Below are positions 8,843-17,271 of a stretch of DNA of 64,000 nt, piece after piece. The position numbers were made by a program, and so were the translations under genes. Location of the stretch: positions 1 through 64,000 of the forward strand of contig NZ_DS999311.1 in the NCBI RefSeq assembly GCF_000156715.1, given 5' to 3'. The stretch is from Francisella philomiragia subsp. philomiragia ATCC 25015 (GTDB taxonomy: Bacteria; Pseudomonadota; Gammaproteobacteria; Francisellales; Francisellaceae). The notes below the pieces were generated by a model. It did no database searches and was not told the DNA's origin. It worked only from the letters and a program-made list of their open reading frames with translations. The stretch's first letter is position 1; each line of letters begins with the position of its first letter.

Positions 8843-10493
8843 AAAATTTCTAAGACTTATATATATTTTTTATATTATAAATAGGTACTGCCTTCTCAAT
8901 GAACCAATCCGAGCAACTAAAATAAGAAGTCTTAAACTTATACTTTTGATAAATCCATTTTACTACTCTCCAAGAGTACGCAAGCTAGAGCACGGCGTAC
9001 GCATAAGAGAGGCGTTAGAGAAGCTTGGACCTATATTTATTAAGTTTGGACAAGCGTTATCTGTGCGTGCTGATCTGCTTCCTCCTGAAGTAATAAAAGA
9101 GGTCTCTAAACTTCAAGATAATGTGCCACCGTTTGATAACGATATTGCAGCTCAACAGATTGAAAAGGCTGCAAAAAAACCAATAAATAAGATATTCAAA
9201 AGTTTTGAAAGCACCCCGCTAGCCTCTGCTTCAGTTGCCCAAGTTCATGGTGCAGTACTTCAAAATGATGAAAAAGTTGTAGTTAAAGTATTGCGACCAG
9301 GTATAGAGAAAATCCTAAAACTTGATACTTCTCTGATGCTTTTCTTTGCAACACTACTTAGCAAATTAAAAGAAATTAAGCGTTTCAAGCCTGTTGAAAT
9401 TGTCAAAGAAATTAATCAAAGCTTCTTTGATGAACTTGATCTAGTACGCGAAGCATCTAATGCATCTCAAATACGCAGAAACTTCGAGGGTTCAACGATA
9501 CATTATGTACCTAAGATATATTGGGAATATACTAGCTCTACAGTAATGGTTATGGAACGTGTCAGTGGTGTCAGAGTATCTGATATCGAAACTCTCGATG
9601 CTCTAGGGGTAGATCGCCGTTTATTAGCACAGCGAGGTGTGGAAATATTCTACTCTCAGGTGTTTGATGATTGTTTCTTTCATGCTGATATGCACCCTGG
9701 TAACATGTTTATCGATGTCACAAACCCTGCAGATCCAAAATACATATCTATCGACTTTGGTATTGTTGGTACACTTAATCGTGATGACCAGCGCTATCTA
9801 GCAGGTAATTTTCTGGCATTTTTTAAACGTGATTATCGCAAGGTAGCTGAGCTACATATAGAGTCAGGCTGGGTTCCTAGTGATACACGCGAAGATGTAT
9901 TGGAATCTGCCATCAGAACAGTTTGTGAACCTATATTTGAGAAACCCATGAAAGAGATTTCACTGGGTTATACCTTGATGCAACTCTTTGCTGTTGCTCG
10001 TCGTTTCAATATGAATATACAACCTCAACTTACATTATTGCAGAAAACTCTATTTCATGTTGAGGGTCTTGGGCAAAAACTATGCCCAGAACTTAATATA
10101 TGGGAAACATCTCGTCCAATATTAGAGAAATGGATGAAAGAGCAAATGGGATTAAGAGGTTTTTATCATCGTTCGTTAGAAAATATGCCTAGAGTTAGTG
10201 ATAAACTACCAGAGCTGCCACGTATGGTATTTGATATACTACAGCAGACACAAATTAATCTAAAAGCAACCTCTCCTAACCAAATTACTAGTGATACTCA
10301 AGAGCCAAAGAAAAAGCATCGATTTGCATTAGGCGTAAGTATTGTATTAATAGCTACAGGCGCTATTGCAAGTGTAACTAAAGATACTAGCTCCCTGATT
10401 AAATTACAGGATTTAATTACCACTCATAGTACAACCATATTGATAGCAGGTGTTGTTTGCTTGGCTTATTATATTTTCAAAAAGGAGAAATAA
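8835..10493 (+). CDS. ubiB: Ubiquinone biosynthesis kinase-like protein UbiB
   Basis: A 552-residue ADCK/UbiB atypical kinase needed for aerobic ubiquinone synthesis. It has the family KxGQ motif (FIKFGQALSVRADLLP, about residue 73), the Ala-rich nucleotide loop ASASVAQVHGA, a VVKVLRPG lysine, the catalytic DCFFHADMHPGNMF and the metal-binding SIDFGIVG. Two hydrophobic helices end the protein (about residues 498-515 and 533-548), anchoring it in the inner membrane. It overlaps ubiJ by 8 bases and its stop codon directly precedes the HIT gene. Confidence 0.96.
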   Translation: MIRKFLRLIYIFYIINRYCLLNEPIRATKIRSLKLILLINPFYYSPRVRKLEHGVRIREALEKLGPIFIKFGQALSVRADLLPPEVIKEVSKLQDNVPPFDNDIAAQQIEKAAKKPINKIFKSFESTPLASASVAQVHGAVLQNDEKVVVKVLRPGIEKILKLDTSLMLFFATLLSKLKEIKRFKPVEIVKEINQSFFDELDLVREASNASQIRRNFEGSTIHYVPKIYWEYTSSTVMVMERVSGVRVSDIETLDALGVDRRLLAQRGVEIFYSQVFDDCFFHADMHPGNMFIDVTNPADPKYISIDFGIVGTLNRDDQRYLAGNFLAFFKRDYRKVAELHIESGWVPSDTREDVLESAIRTVCEPIFEKPMKEISLGYTLMQLFAVARRFNMNIQPQLTLLQKTLFHVEGLGQKLCPELNIWETSRPILEKWMKEQMGLRGFYHRSLENMPRVSDKLPELPRMVFDILQQTQINLKATSPNQITSDTQEPKKKHRFALGVSIVLIATGAIASVTKDTSSLIKLQDLITTHSTTILIAGVVCLAYYIFKKEK

Positions 10494-10832
10494 ATGTCTG
10501 ATTGTATTTTTTGTAAGATTATCACTGGCGAGATTCCATCAAAGAAAGTTTATGAAGATCAAAATGTTTTTGCTTTTCATGATATCAATCCAGCTGCTGA
10601 TACTCATGTTTTAGTTATTCCAAAGAAACATATAGCTAGCCTAAATGAACTAACTGAAGAAGATGAAGAGCTTATGGGTAAATTTATGTTAAGTATACCT
10701 AAGGTTGCTAAGCTGCTTGGTTTAAAAGGTTTTAAAACTGTTTTTAATACAGGTAAAGAAGGCGGCCAAATGGTTTTTCATATTCATGCTCATATACTAG
10801 GTGGTAGAATTAAACTAAAACTTCCTGAATAA
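10494..10832 (+). CDS. HIT family nucleotide-binding protein (HinT-like)
   Basis: A 112-residue histidine-triad hydrolase. The N-terminal CIFCKIITGEIPSKKVYED is typical of the HinT branch, and the triad appears as FHIHAHILGGR near residue 95. HinT enzymes cleave phosphoramidate bonds of nucleoside monophosphates. The ATG follows the ubiB stop with no gap. Its ribosome-binding site GGAGA lies inside the ubiB tail, so the gene is part of the ubi operon. Confidence 0.93.
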   Translation: MSDCIFCKIITGEIPSKKVYEDQNVFAFHDINPAADTHVLVIPKKHIASLNELTEEDEELMGKFMLSIPKVAKLLGLKGFKTVFNTGKEGGQMVFHIHAHILGGRIKLKLPE

Positions 10833-10835
10833 GCC

Positions 10836-10967
10836 TTACTCAGCTAATATCATCACTGGTGGTGGAAATGAGCTACTTGAGAAACTATTTAGTTCATGCA
10901 AACCACTAGCAAAGCTCACATTTATTAAGCCCATAACTGAAACTACTACTAATACTAATTTTTTCAT
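10836..10967 (-). CDS. Tiny predicted secreted peptide (43 aa)
   Basis: This short reading frame starts at an ATG after a good AAAGGA ribosome-binding site. It encodes a lysine start and a hydrophobic core ending in VSFA, a textbook Sec signal peptide (residues 1-20). The predicted mature part is only 23 residues, rich in serine and proline (SSSSFPPPV). No family is recognised. It is convergent with the HIT gene, 3 bp from its stop. It could also be the intact start of a gene that was later truncated. Confidence 0.5.
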   Translation of the reverse strand: MKKLVLVVVSVMGLINVSFASGLHELNSFSSSSFPPPVMILAE

Positions 10968-11099
10968 TTTGATATCCTTTTATATCATCTCATAATTTGT
11001 TGAAAGTATTATTACAAAACCACACCCGTTTGTTAAATATATTGACTTTATAATATTTATAACATTTTCTTATAGTAAATAATTCATCAGAAAGAAAAA

Positions 11100-11208
11100 T
11101 GTCATTCTACGACTTGATCGTAGAATCCAAGTTTAAAACTCATAATAAGTGGATCCTATGGTCAAGCCATAGGATGACAAAAATAGTTTCAAAAGTTATT
11201 CGGATTAG
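11100..11208. repeat. Bimodular palindromic repeat, copy A
   Basis: Two hairpins in tandem: 11104-11126 (arms ATTCTACGA/TCGTAGAAT) and 11153-11175 (arms ATCCTATGG/CCATAGGAT). Their loops are CTTGA and TCAAG, reverse complements of each other. The pair is bounded by TGTCAT at the left and ATGACA at 11174-11179. An extra 29 bp to the right (to 11208) is shared with copy C. It lies between the convergent ends of the secreted-peptide region and comF. Confidence 0.85.
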
Positions 11209-11224
11209 CTACATTGCAGACTTC

Positions 11225-11878
11225 TTATTCTGGACGCACTAGTGTAACTATAGATATCTTATCAATTTGGCTATCCTTAGAAATAGTTTCAATAAACTCT
11301 CTAATCGTTGCCCCTGTTGTCAAAACATCATCAAATAACAATAAATGCTTAGCTATAATAGGTTGATTAAGCTGGAATACTCCCTTTATCTGTGAAGCTC
11401 TTTTCTGTTTAGATGACTTAGCTTGTGATTTTGTATATTTGATACGCGAATAATTTGAAAACACTGTTTTAATATCTATATATTCTGCCAATTTACTAGC
11501 AATTAGCTCAGACTGATTAAATCCTCTATAGATATATCTAAACCTATGTATAGGTACTACAACAATGGCATCAACATCAGCGAAGTATTTATCGCCCATC
11601 TTATCCCACCATTTCTGCATAAGCTTACTGAACACCTGCATTACTAACAAATCTTTTTGAAACTTAAACTTTTGCAATAAATATCTAACTTCTGTAGTGT
11701 AACTAAGTAGATGATAGTAATCATACTCAATATCAGAATCTAACTTGTACTGCTGTGTATTCAAGTCTTCTTCTAGATTATGTAAACAGTAATTACAAAC
11801 TATATCTTCTGCTGACTGTCTACATAATAAACAATTCTGAATAGAGAGTATTTGCAGTATTTTTGTTATAATCTTCAT
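11225..11878 (-). CDS. comF: ComF family protein (phosphoribosyltransferase-like)
   Basis: A 217-residue protein of the ComF/GntX family, linked to uptake of external DNA in transformable bacteria and to carbon-source use as GntX. An N-terminal zinc finger is formed by CLLCRQ and CNYC (residues 16-33). The C-terminal half has a PRTase fold with the PRPP-binding motif LLLFDDVLTTGATI near residue 180 and the family block YRGFNQSELIA near 120. It diverges from the BioC-like methyltransferase gene over 24 bp. Confidence 0.9.
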   Translation of the reverse strand: MKIITKILQILSIQNCLLCRQSAEDIVCNYCLHNLEEDLNTQQYKLDSDIEYDYYHLLSYTTEVRYLLQKFKFQKDLLVMQVFSKLMQKWWDKMGDKYFADVDAIVVVPIHRFRYIYRGFNQSELIASKLAEYIDIKTVFSNYSRIKYTKSQAKSSKQKRASQIKGVFQLNQPIIAKHLLLFDDVLTTGATIREFIETISKDSQIDKISIVTLVRPE

Positions 11879-11902
11879 ACAAATATGTTATTGCGATCAC
11901 TT

Positions 11903-12667
11903 ATGTTTAATTATAATCTCTTCTTAAATAGAATATCCAACAGAAAGTTATATCGACAATCTTTTATTAAAAATGAGATAGCCCATAGACTACTCAAAAG
12001 ACTTGACTTCATAAAGCTTAATCCATCAGATATCTTGACAACTGGGTATTGTGATGATGATTATTTAAACAGTTTACAAAGTCGCTTTCCTAATGCAAGA
12101 ATACATAAAAACCAAGATAAGATCCAATCTTTCGATATAATTATATCAAATAGTATTATCCATCTAACCGATAATTTAGCTCAAGAATTAGATGACTACT
12201 ATGAGCTACTAAATGATGATGGTATCCTGTTATTTTCGACCTTTGGCGATAAATCTTTTGCTACCATGAAAAAGGCTTTTGCAACTATTAGTAAGTCAAA
12301 GCATACAAATGATATGATAGATCTTCTAACATGGGGTAATACCCTACAAACTAGCAGATACAAAACTCCTGCTATCGAATCAGATCTTATTACATTTACT
12401 TATGAGAATACTAATACTGTCTTTGAAGATATTAGACATCTTAATGAGCCTCTAGCAGATACAAATATGCATACTTGTTTGACTGGTAAAAATATGTGGA
12501 ATACTTTTATTAAAAAATTTAAGCAAAACCTACAATTAGAAATAGAAGCTCTATATGGTTATGCAGTTCGAAAGAGTGAAAATAATAATACTGCTCCACG
12601 TGCAAACCCTAATAGAATAAGTCTAGATGAGCTCAAAAAGCAAATAACTGAATTTAAGAAAAACTAA
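11903..12667 (+). CDS. BioC-like SAM-dependent methyltransferase
   Basis: A 254-residue class I methyltransferase-like protein. The middle (FDIIISNSIIHLTDN, then DDGILLFSTFGDKSF) resembles BioC, which methylates malonyl-ACP at the start of biotin synthesis, and the related NDUFAF5 group. The usual glycine-rich SAM loop is degenerate (ILTTGYCDDD replaces the LDxGCGTG pattern), so activity is uncertain. The start is ambiguous: ATG 11903 is used, ATG 11885 is in frame, and neither has a clear ribosome-binding site. The head-to-head position with comF recalls bioC-comF neighbourhoods elsewhere. Confidence 0.65.
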   Translation: MFNYNLFLNRISNRKLYRQSFIKNEIAHRLLKRLDFIKLNPSDILTTGYCDDDYLNSLQSRFPNARIHKNQDKIQSFDIIISNSIIHLTDNLAQELDDYYELLNDDGILLFSTFGDKSFATMKKAFATISKSKHTNDMIDLLTWGNTLQTSRYKTPAIESDLITFTYENTNTVFEDIRHLNEPLADTNMHTCLTGKNMWNTFIKKFKQNLQLEIEALYGYAVRKSENNNTAPRANPNRISLDELKKQITEFKKN

Positions 12668-12692
12668 TACACTTCTAAAATTTTACAAACAT

Positions 12693-13586
12693 TTAACAAT
12701 ACAAGATAGACATAGATGAAAGCTGTTGCCAGTCATAATCAGGGCATTTTGTAGGTTTTTTAAGTGGCTGACAGTAGGTTCTCCATGTACCACCACCATA
12801 AGTCTTCATTATTAAACATTTTTTATAGCGCTTTTGCTCCCCATCTAATAACCCAACTGTTGTAATTTGCTCTATTGGATAACCATCCTTTAGCTTATAC
12901 CTAAAATTATCTTTCTCATCTTCATCTATATCATTAAAAGACTCTTCAATATCCTTAGGCGTACTGATACTTTCAATAAGTCCATCATAATTTTTTGGCT
13001 TATAATCCTTATCATAGTTTTCAACATTTTCATTTATATAGTCACCTGAAGATTTTTCTGAATATGTATTATAAGATTTATCAAATTTCTCATCCACTTT
13101 CTGAATTTGATTACTATTAACTATATCACTTGCTTTACTCAAAGTATTACTTGCTGTACTTTTAATAAACTCGTCTTTTTCTTTTTTAGACTTTTCTTCT
13201 AACTCTTTATTAAAAGCATCAATCTTTTTTTTAGTTTCAGATGGCGCACTATCAGCTAAAATAGCATTCGCCTCAGCAATTAATTTATCATAATCATCAT
13301 CACTAGTATCTACAAGACTACTCAACGCATCTCCATAATCATTTGCTTGGGGGGCATTATCTTCAGTCTGTGTTGTCATGTTCATTGAAGCTTCATTGCT
13401 AGAAACATCTGGTGTTGTAATTGCAGAATCAGTATTTACAGATGTTTTTTTGGCATAGTCTCGTAAAGGATTATAATTTGTATCCACATCAACTGCTTGA
13501 TTAGATTTAGCTGTAATAGTATCGGCAAAAGAACTACCAAAAAATAAAGATACCATAACAAAATAAGATAAAATCTTTATTTTCAT
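12693..13586 (-). CDS. Secreted Francisella-type hypothetical protein
   Basis: A 297-residue protein with a clear Sec signal peptide (residues 1-21, ending SSFA). A long acidic, Ser/Asp/Lys-rich, probably disordered or helical middle follows (about residues 40-220). A compact C-terminal tail has four cysteines (KKCLIM, TYCQPL, KCPDYD and the final C), suggesting two disulfides in the periplasm or outside the cell. I recognise no named family. It is monocistronic in appearance, with murB downstream beyond it in the opposite gene order and convergent neighbours on its left. Confidence 0.7.
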   Translation of the reverse strand: MKIKILSYFVMVSLFFGSSFADTITAKSNQAVDVDTNYNPLRDYAKKTSVNTDSAITTPDVSSNEASMNMTTQTEDNAPQANDYGDALSSLVDTSDDDYDKLIAEANAILADSAPSETKKKIDAFNKELEEKSKKEKDEFIKSTASNTLSKASDIVNSNQIQKVDEKFDKSYNTYSEKSSGDYINENVENYDKDYKPKNYDGLIESISTPKDIEESFNDIDEDEKDNFRYKLKDGYPIEQITTVGLLDGEQKRYKKCLIMKTYGGGTWRTYCQPLKKPTKCPDYDWQQLSSMSILYC

Positions 13587-13637
13587 AATTAATCAAAAAT
13601 ATTATTCCTAAGCAAAGTATATTAGATATTAAACATA

Positions 13638-13660
13638 TAAAAAAGAGCTTTCAACGAAAG
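13638..13660 (-). terminator. Weak intrinsic terminator after murB is unlikely; hairpin upstream of the secreted-protein gene end of murB
   Basis: On the minus strand, CTTTC (from 13660) and GAAAG (to 13648) form a five-base-pair stem with loop GTT, followed by a run of six T at 13644-13639. It begins 4 bp past the murB stop, so it fits a short intrinsic terminator for the der-murA-murB transcript, though the stem is weak. Confidence 0.4.
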
Positions 13661-13663
13661 ATA

Positions 13664-14512
13664 CTAAATAACGATTTGCTCCTCATGCAATTCGATATTA
13701 TAATGCTCTAAAATTTGTTGTTTTATAAACTCAATAAGTTGTAGTATATCTTGTCCAGTTGCATTATCGTTATTAACTATAATTCCACCATGCTTAAGCG
13801 ATATTTGTGCGCCGCCAATTTGCTTACCCTTAAGCCCTAGCTCCTCGACCATAACACCTACTGGCACATTTGCTTGAGGTCTTTTAAACACGCTTCCCGC
13901 AGTTGGCTTTTGAGGTAGATTCAATAATCTACGTGAATAAATATCATCAAGCTTTGCTTTAATATCCTGCTTAGATTTCGGCTCAAACTCAAACTCTGCC
14001 GATAGTATACAAATATTCTTAAGATACTTAAACATAGAATATCTATAACCATACTCTATATCTTCTTTGAAATATTTTTTTATTTGTTTAGTCTCAAGAT
14101 CTAAGACTGTAACACTTTTGATATAGGTATATATTTCATCCCCATAAGCTCCAGCATTCATGATCAATGCACCACCGACACTAGCTGGAACATCATAAAA
14201 AGTCTCTATACCACTTAAACCTGCATGATAAGTTGCTAAGGCAAGATCTTGCAACAAAGCACCTGCCTGCACATCAAGACAATTACCTCTAATAGTATAC
14301 GAGTTAAAATTCTTACAAAAAACCACAAATGCAACATCATCATAATACTCTTTTGAGAAAATAATATTACTACCATTACCAAGGAAAAATACTTGATTAT
14401 GCTTATTTATGATTTCTAACAACTGCTGTTCATTACTTGGAAAATAAACATGTTTAGCGTAAGATTTGATACGATATGTATTATATTGCTCTAAAGATAT
14501 ATACTCTGACAT
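13664..14512 (-). CDS. murB: UDP-N-acetylenolpyruvoylglucosamine reductase
   Basis: Reduces UDP-GlcNAc-enolpyruvate to UDP-MurNAc with NADPH, the second committed step of peptidoglycan synthesis, using bound FAD. In the 282-residue protein I see YNTYRIKSYAKHVYFP near the N-terminus, the FAD-binding GNGSNIIF and GLSGIETFYDVPASVGGALIMNAGAYGDE split across residues 45-130, and the catalytic serine in AGSVFKRP. It lies 7 bp downstream of murA on the same strand, so the two sequential enzymes are cotranscribed. Confidence 0.95.
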   Translation of the reverse strand: MSEYISLEQYNTYRIKSYAKHVYFPSNEQQLLEIINKHNQVFFLGNGSNIIFSKEYYDDVAFVVFCKNFNSYTIRGNCLDVQAGALLQDLALATYHAGLSGIETFYDVPASVGGALIMNAGAYGDEIYTYIKSVTVLDLETKQIKKYFKEDIEYGYRYSMFKYLKNICILSAEFEFEPKSKQDIKAKLDDIYSRRLLNLPQKPTAGSVFKRPQANVPVGVMVEELGLKGKQIGGAQISLKHGGIIVNNDNATGQDILQLIEFIKQQILEHYNIELHEEQIVI

Positions 14513-14519
14513 TTGCTAC

Positions 14520-15824
14520 CTAAATATTATCATCTATAATCTCAATCTGCATAAAATGAGACATATTTTCTACAAGATTATTATACCCTCTAAAAATTTG
14601 ATGAGCATTGTTAATAATCGAAAACTCATTCAATAATGAACCTGCCATCAAACAAGCCATGCCTGCACGCAAATCTTTGACACTCATAACAGCAGGACGT
14701 ATATTTCTCAAATCATTAACAGGATTGATCTTTATTAGATTATTATCTATCGAGATATTAAAACCCATCTTACGAATTTGATACACATAATTAATGCGCT
14801 CAGGATATACAGTATCCTGAATAGTGCTTGAGCTATTTGCCATAAATAGCATAACTGCATATATTGGCTGTAGATCAGTAGGAAAATGTGGAAAAGGTGC
14901 AGCAATTATATCTTCACCTTGAATAGAGCTTTCTTTACCAAAAAACTTAATACTACGACTAGCCTGATCATACTCCCACTTAGCTCCTATACTAGTAAGC
15001 TTCTCAAGAGGTTTTTCGATACTATAAGTATCATGAGTATTGATATTTGTGATTGTGACATTTGTTTTATACAGATATGCCATAGCTGCATAAGTCATTG
15101 CTTGGATGCGATCAAAGATTATCTCAAATTCACATCCAGATAGTCTCGATACACCTATAATTCTAATTTTTCTACTATCGGTATCAAAATAAATATTAGC
15201 TCCACATTGATTTAGATAATCAATTAAAGTAACAACTTCCGGTTCTAATGCAACATTCTCAAGCACAACTTCTGAGCTACCTATAACAGCATACATGACT
15301 AAATTCATAGTTGCTCCAACAGAAGGAAAAGGCATCTTAAACTCAGCATCTTTTTCTTCTTTATAGATAACATCTATATAATCATCAGCTAATTTAACCT
15401 CAGCTCCTAAAGCCTCTAAACCATTAAGATGGATATCAAACGGTCGCTTCTCACTAAAGCTACATCCACCAGGAAAACCAATCCTTACACGACCTTTTTT
15501 CTTCAGCATAGAGCCTAAAAGCATCAGTGAACATCTAGTCTTTGATGTCATCTCACCACAAAGCTCTAAAGGCTCATTTGAGATAAGGCTAGTATCAATA
15601 GTTACACACTCTCCTTTCTCAACAACCTTAGCTCCAACATTTTCTAATATTTCTTTAGCTCCTTTATAGTCTAAAAGAGTTGTAGGTACATTAGAAAATT
15701 TAGTTTTAGTATCAGGAATCAAAGCCGCAAAGATCAAATGCAGAAGAGCATTTTTTGCACCACTAATATTAATCGTTATTTCATCAGCAATTTTATTTAG
15801 TTTTTTTACTCTTACTGCCTTCAT
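14520..15824 (-). CDS. murA: UDP-N-acetylglucosamine 1-carboxyvinyltransferase (MurA), divergent
   Basis: Transfers enolpyruvate from PEP to UDP-GlcNAc to start peptidoglycan synthesis. The EPSP-synthase fold is evident from ISGAKNALLHLIFAAL near the N-terminus, and the block FPGGCSF...RPFDIHLNGLEALGA keeps the catalytic cysteine that fosfomycin targets. Much of the remainder is divergent from enterobacterial MurA. I chose the ATG at 15824, giving 434 residues. The frame stays open to 15881 but only through non-ATG codons inside der. The chosen start overlaps the der stop by 32 bases, implying coupling. Confidence 0.88.
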   Translation of the reverse strand: MKAVRVKKLNKIADEITINISGAKNALLHLIFAALIPDTKTKFSNVPTTLLDYKGAKEILENVGAKVVEKGECVTIDTSLISNEPLELCGEMTSKTRCSLMLLGSMLKKKGRVRIGFPGGCSFSEKRPFDIHLNGLEALGAEVKLADDYIDVIYKEEKDAEFKMPFPSVGATMNLVMYAVIGSSEVVLENVALEPEVVTLIDYLNQCGANIYFDTDSRKIRIIGVSRLSGCEFEIIFDRIQAMTYAAMAYLYKTNVTITNINTHDTYSIEKPLEKLTSIGAKWEYDQASRSIKFFGKESSIQGEDIIAAPFPHFPTDLQPIYAVMLFMANSSSTIQDTVYPERINYVYQIRKMGFNISIDNNLIKINPVNDLRNIRPAVMSVKDLRAGMACLMAGSLLNEFSIINNAHQIFRGYNNLVENMSHFMQIEIIDDNI

Positions 15825-17190
15825 CTTTTGTTCTCTTATTTTTTCTATCTGCAAAAGGATTTTCTGACTGCTTAAATTCAAATACTATAGGAGTACCACG
15901 GAAATCTAAAGCTTCTCTGAAGAAATTTTCTAAATATCTCTTATATGAGTTAGGCAATCTATTAACTTGATTACCATGTATGACAATAACTGGAGGATTA
16001 TGTCCACCAACATGAGCATACTTAAGTTTGATTCTAAATTTGCCAACCATAGGTGGTGAATGTGCCTCTACTGCAAGTTGCATCAAACGAGTAGCATCTG
16101 CTGTAGTTATTTTTTTATTCGCACAAGCATATGCAGTATCTATAGATTCAAACACATGGCCAACATTTGTACCGTGCAATGCTGAAATAAAGTGAACATC
16201 AACATAGTCCTCTAAGAAAAATAATTTTCTCTTCAAATCCTGTTTAACTTGATTACGATCTTCTTCAGTCATGCCATCCCATTTATTTATAGCTAGTACC
16301 AATGCTCTACCATTTTTGATAGCGAAATGTATCAAACTTAAATCTTGATCTGAAATTCCTTCCCTAGCATCTACTACTGCCACTACAACATTTGAGTCTT
16401 GTATCGCCTGTAGAGTTTTAATTACTGAGAATTTTTCTAGAGTTTGCTTTACTTTGCCTCTTCTACGAACACCTGCTGTATCAACGATTGTATATTTATG
16501 TCCATGACGCTCAAATGGAATACTAACACTGTCAATAGTAGTGCCGGGCATATCAAAAACTACAACCCTATCTTCTCCAAGCATCCTATTTGTAAGAGTA
16601 GATTTACCCACATTAGGACGTCCAATAAGCGAGAAATGTATACCATGACGCTGTTGTTCTTTGTGTTCTTGAGTTTGAGTATAATCCCGATAAAACTCAT
16701 TCAAAGGCTTCTTAAGAAACTTATCAAGTAATTTTTGAGTATTTCTTCTATGAGCAGCTGATACTGCAAAAACCTTATCAAACCCAAGCTCATAAAATTC
16801 TGCCATCGCTGACTCTTCTTCAACACCATCAACTTTGTTTACAACCACAACAACTCTTTTGTCCTTTTGACGCAAAAGATTCGAAACATACTCATCTCCA
16901 GATGTCAAACCTGACCTGCCATCAACGACAAAGAAAACTAAATTTGCTTCATCTATAGCCATCTGTGACTGTTTTGCCATAAACTCATCAAAGCCAGCAT
17001 CTTGATCTGATATACCACCTGTATCAACTACAAGATAACCTAAATCATCATACTTAGCTTGACCATATTGACGATCACGAGTTACTCCCTCAAAATCAAA
17101 GACCAATGCATCACGAGAATTCGTCAAAACATTAAAAAGTGTAGATTTACCAACATTGGCTCTACCAACTATTGCAACTAAAAAAGACAT
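15793..17190 (-). CDS. der: Ribosome-associated GTPase Der (EngA)
   Basis: An essential GTPase for 50S ribosome assembly, unique in having two tandem G domains. The 465-residue protein has P-loops GRANVGKST (residue 8) and GRPNVGKST (about 190), with DTGG/DTAG switch motifs, NKVD and NKWD specificity motifs, and a C-terminal KH-like domain with the usual PPVIVIHGN. A basic tail (RKNKRTKDEGSKSKKTK) ends it. It heads the der-murA-murB gene run. Confidence 0.97.
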   Translation of the reverse strand: MSFLVAIVGRANVGKSTLFNVLTNSRDALVFDFEGVTRDRQYGQAKYDDLGYLVVDTGGISDQDAGFDEFMAKQSQMAIDEANLVFFVVDGRSGLTSGDEYVSNLLRQKDKRVVVVVNKVDGVEEESAMAEFYELGFDKVFAVSAAHRRNTQKLLDKFLKKPLNEFYRDYTQTQEHKEQQRHGIHFSLIGRPNVGKSTLTNRMLGEDRVVVFDMPGTTIDSVSIPFERHGHKYTIVDTAGVRRRGKVKQTLEKFSVIKTLQAIQDSNVVVAVVDAREGISDQDLSLIHFAIKNGRALVLAINKWDGMTEEDRNQVKQDLKRKLFFLEDYVDVHFISALHGTNVGHVFESIDTAYACANKKITTADATRLMQLAVEAHSPPMVGKFRIKLKYAHVGGHNPPVIVIHGNQVNRLPNSYKRYLENFFREALDFRGTPIVFEFKQSENPFADRKNKRTKDEGSKSKKTK

Positions 17191-17271
17191 AATTATTCTG
17201 TAATCTTAAATATTATAAATTTATAATCAATCTTACTCTATTTATCGATTTTTATAAAGCTAAAGCTCATA

